Of a stretch of 47,745 nucleotides of DNA, positions 46,071-47,745 are shown piece by piece; the stretch's first letter is position 1, and every line of letters starts with the position of its first letter. The notes under the pieces were generated by a model that did no database searches, was not told the origin of the DNA, and worked only from the letters and a program-made list of their open reading frames with translations. The position numbers and the translations under genes were made by a program. The stretch is from Clostridia bacterium (GTDB lineage: Bacteria; Bacillota; Sulfobacillia; RBS10-35; JADGHG01), in contig JADGHG010000005.1 in the NCBI GenBank assembly GCA_019689585.1, forward strand, positions 1 to 47,745, read 5' to 3'.

Positions 46071-47745
46071 ATGCCTGCCACCTCGTACGCGAGCCGGCCC
46101 TGGCTCGCCCACTACCCGCCGCACGTCGATCGCGACCTCACCGTGCCGGCCGTGACGCTCGACCGCATCCTCGCCGACACGGCCCGCGCCAAGCCGGCGA
46201 AGGCGGCGCTCCGGCTCGGGCCGTCGTCCTTGACGTTCGAAGAGCTTCACGGCGCCGTCCAATCCTTCGCGGCCGGGCTTCGTACGCTCGGGCTCACGCC
46301 AGGCGAGCGGGTGGCCGTGATGCTCCCCAACCTCCCGCAGTACGTGATCAGCTACTACGGTACGCTCCTCGCGCGCGCGGTCGTCGCGCAGGTGAACCCG
46401 CTCTACGTGGAGCGCGAGCTCTCGCATCTCCTCAGCGACTCGGGCGCCCAGACGCTCGTCCTCCTCGACGCCTTCGTGCCGCGGGCGCTCGCCGTCGCGT
46501 CCGAGACGCCGCTCCGCCGCCTCGTCGTCGTCCCCACGCCCGGCGCGCCCCAGGAGGCGAGCCCGGCCGGGTCCGAGTCGGCCGGGCCGTCGGCAGGCGG
46601 CCTCGAGCGGCTCACGTTCGACGAGCTTCTCACACGGGGTCGGGGCGCCCTCGCCGAAGGGCGCGTGGAGCTCGGCGGCGCCTCCCCGGACGACGTCGCC
46701 GTGCTGCAGTACACCGGCGGCACCACCGGCACGAGCAAGGGCGCGATGCTCACGCACCGGAACCTCGTCGCGAACGTGCACCAGCTCGCCACCTGGGTCG
46801 AGAACTTCTACGACGAGGGCGAGACGATGCTCGCGGCGCTCCCGCTCTTCCACTCCTACGGGATGACCGTCTGCATGAACTACGCCATCTTCCGCGGCTC
46901 GACCTCGATCCTCGTCCCGCGGTTCGAGCCGGCCCAGGTGCTCGAGCTCATCCGCGCCTTCCGGCCGACCTCGTTCCCGGGCGTGCCGACGATGTACATC
47001 GCGCTGAACGCGCTCCCCGACGTGCGGCCGGAGGATCTTGCGAGCCTGCGCGTCTGCAACTCCGGAGGCGCGGCCATGCCCGTCGAGGTGATGCGCCAGT
47101 TCGAGGCCCGCACCGGCGCGACCATCATCGAGGGCTACGGCCTTTCCGAGACCTCGCCCGTCACCCACTGCAACCCCACCGTCGGCCTGCGCAAGCCGGG
47201 GAGCATCGGCATACCGGTCCCGCTCACCGAGGCGCGCGTCGTCGACGTCGAGACGGGCGAGCGCGAGGTGCCCGTCGGCGAGGTCGGGGAGATCTGCGTC
47301 CGCGGCCCGCAGGTGATGAAGGGCTACTGGAACCAGCCGGAGGAGACGGAGAAGGCGCTCCGCGACGGCTGGCTCTACACCGGCGACATCGGCCGCATGG
47401 ACGAGGACGGCTACTTCTACGTCACCGACCGCAAGAAGGACATGATCAACGCGGGGGGCTTCAACGTCTACCCCCGCGACGTCGAGGAGGTCCTCTTCCA
47501 GCACCCGGCCGTGCAGGAGGCGGCCGTGGTCGGCGTGCCCGATCCGTACCGCGGGGAGACGGTGAAGGCGTACGTCGTCCCGAAGGCGGGCGCGTCGGTC
47601 AGCGAGGCCGAGCTCGACGCGCACTGCCGGCGCCTGCTCGCCGCCTACAAGGTGCCGCGCATCTACGAGTTCCGCGCCGAGCTGCCGAAGAGCATGGTCG
47701 GCAAGGTGCTGCGCCGCGTTCTCCTGGAGGAGGAGAAGGCGCGGC
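46071..47745 (+). CDS. long-chain fatty-acid--CoA ligase, truncated by the window end
   Basis: ATG 46071 with SD GGAGGGAGG; MPATSYASRPWLAHYPPHVDRDLTVPAVTLDRILADTARAKPAKAALRLG ... LQYTGGTTGTSKGAMLTHRNLVAN ... GYGLSETSPVTHCNP ... PKSMVGKVLRRVLLEEEKAR. No stop before the edge, so absent from the ORF track. Confidence 0.93.
   Translation, partial: MPATSYASRPWLAHYPPHVDRDLTVPAVTLDRILADTARAKPAKAALRLGPSSLTFEELHGAVQSFAAGLRTLGLTPGERVAVMLPNLPQYVISYYGTLLARAVVAQVNPLYVERELSHLLSDSGAQTLVLLDAFVPRALAVASETPLRRLVVVPTPGAPQEASPAGSESAGPSAGGLERLTFDELLTRGRGALAEGRVELGGASPDDVAVLQYTGGTTGTSKGAMLTHRNLVANVHQLATWVENFYDEGETMLAALPLFHSYGMTVCMNYAIFRGSTSILVPRFEPAQVLELIRAFRPTSFPGVPTMYIALNALPDVRPEDLASLRVCNSGGAAMPVEVMRQFEARTGATIIEGYGLSETSPVTHCNPTVGLRKPGSIGIPVPLTEARVVDVETGEREVPVGEVGEICVRGPQVMKGYWNQPEETEKALRDGWLYTGDIGRMDEDGYFYVTDRKKDMINAGGFNVYPRDVEEVLFQHPAVQEAAVVGVPDPYRGETVKAYVVPKAGASVSEAELDAHCRRLLAAYKVPRIYEFRAELPKSMVGKVLRRVLLEEEKAR

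Noticed and set aside
1-47745. CRISPR arrays, tRNA/rRNA genes, prophage or transposase genes
   Set aside because: No regularly spaced repeats, no recognisable tRNA/rRNA segments and no integrase, transposase or phage structural proteins in the translated frames.

Overview
The window is a very GC-rich bacterial chromosome segment, densely packed and mostly housekeeping or catabolic. It has about 40 supported CDSs. I recognised no rRNA, tRNA or CRISPR. In order: bshA-like glycosyltransferase; polysaccharide deacetylase; a fatty-acid degradation operon on the minus strand (acyl-CoA ligase, TetR/FadR-like regulator, fadN, fadA, fadE) headed by a perfect 18-bp FadR-type palindrome; threonine dehydratase; ArsC/Spx-like protein; M20 peptidase; etfBA; PQQ-type sugar dehydrogenase; MBL-fold protein; a caa3-type cytochrome oxidase operon (+) followed by ABC-2 transporter genes; P5C dehydrogenase; ctaB; a second paralogous caa3 operon in mirror orientation (-), with two homologous uncharacterised 4-TM proteins meeting tail-to-tail between the clusters; an ECF42-like sigma factor with two DGPF/YCII genes; MFS; an ECF vitamin-transporter operon; bioY-msrB; an FMN-binding glutamate-synthase-like protein; MFS; HAD; an NAD-dependent epimerase; SPFH/NfeD; aldehyde dehydrogenase; and a second acyl-CoA ligase running off the right edge, which the ORF track omits. 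The most interesting signals are: (i) the 4-TM family linked to the mirrored oxidase loci; (ii) a bimodal -10-to-start-codon spacing (6-9 nt without an SD versus 18-21 nt with an SD), suggesting widespread leaderless transcription; (iii) a 117-bp nested inverted-repeat element between coxB2 and the sigma factor; (iv) convergent genes that share the bases of their stop codons (CTAG/CTAA). The organism cannot be fixed from the sequence alone; bshA and the B. subtilis-like fad organisation suggest high-GC Bacillota or Deinococcota.
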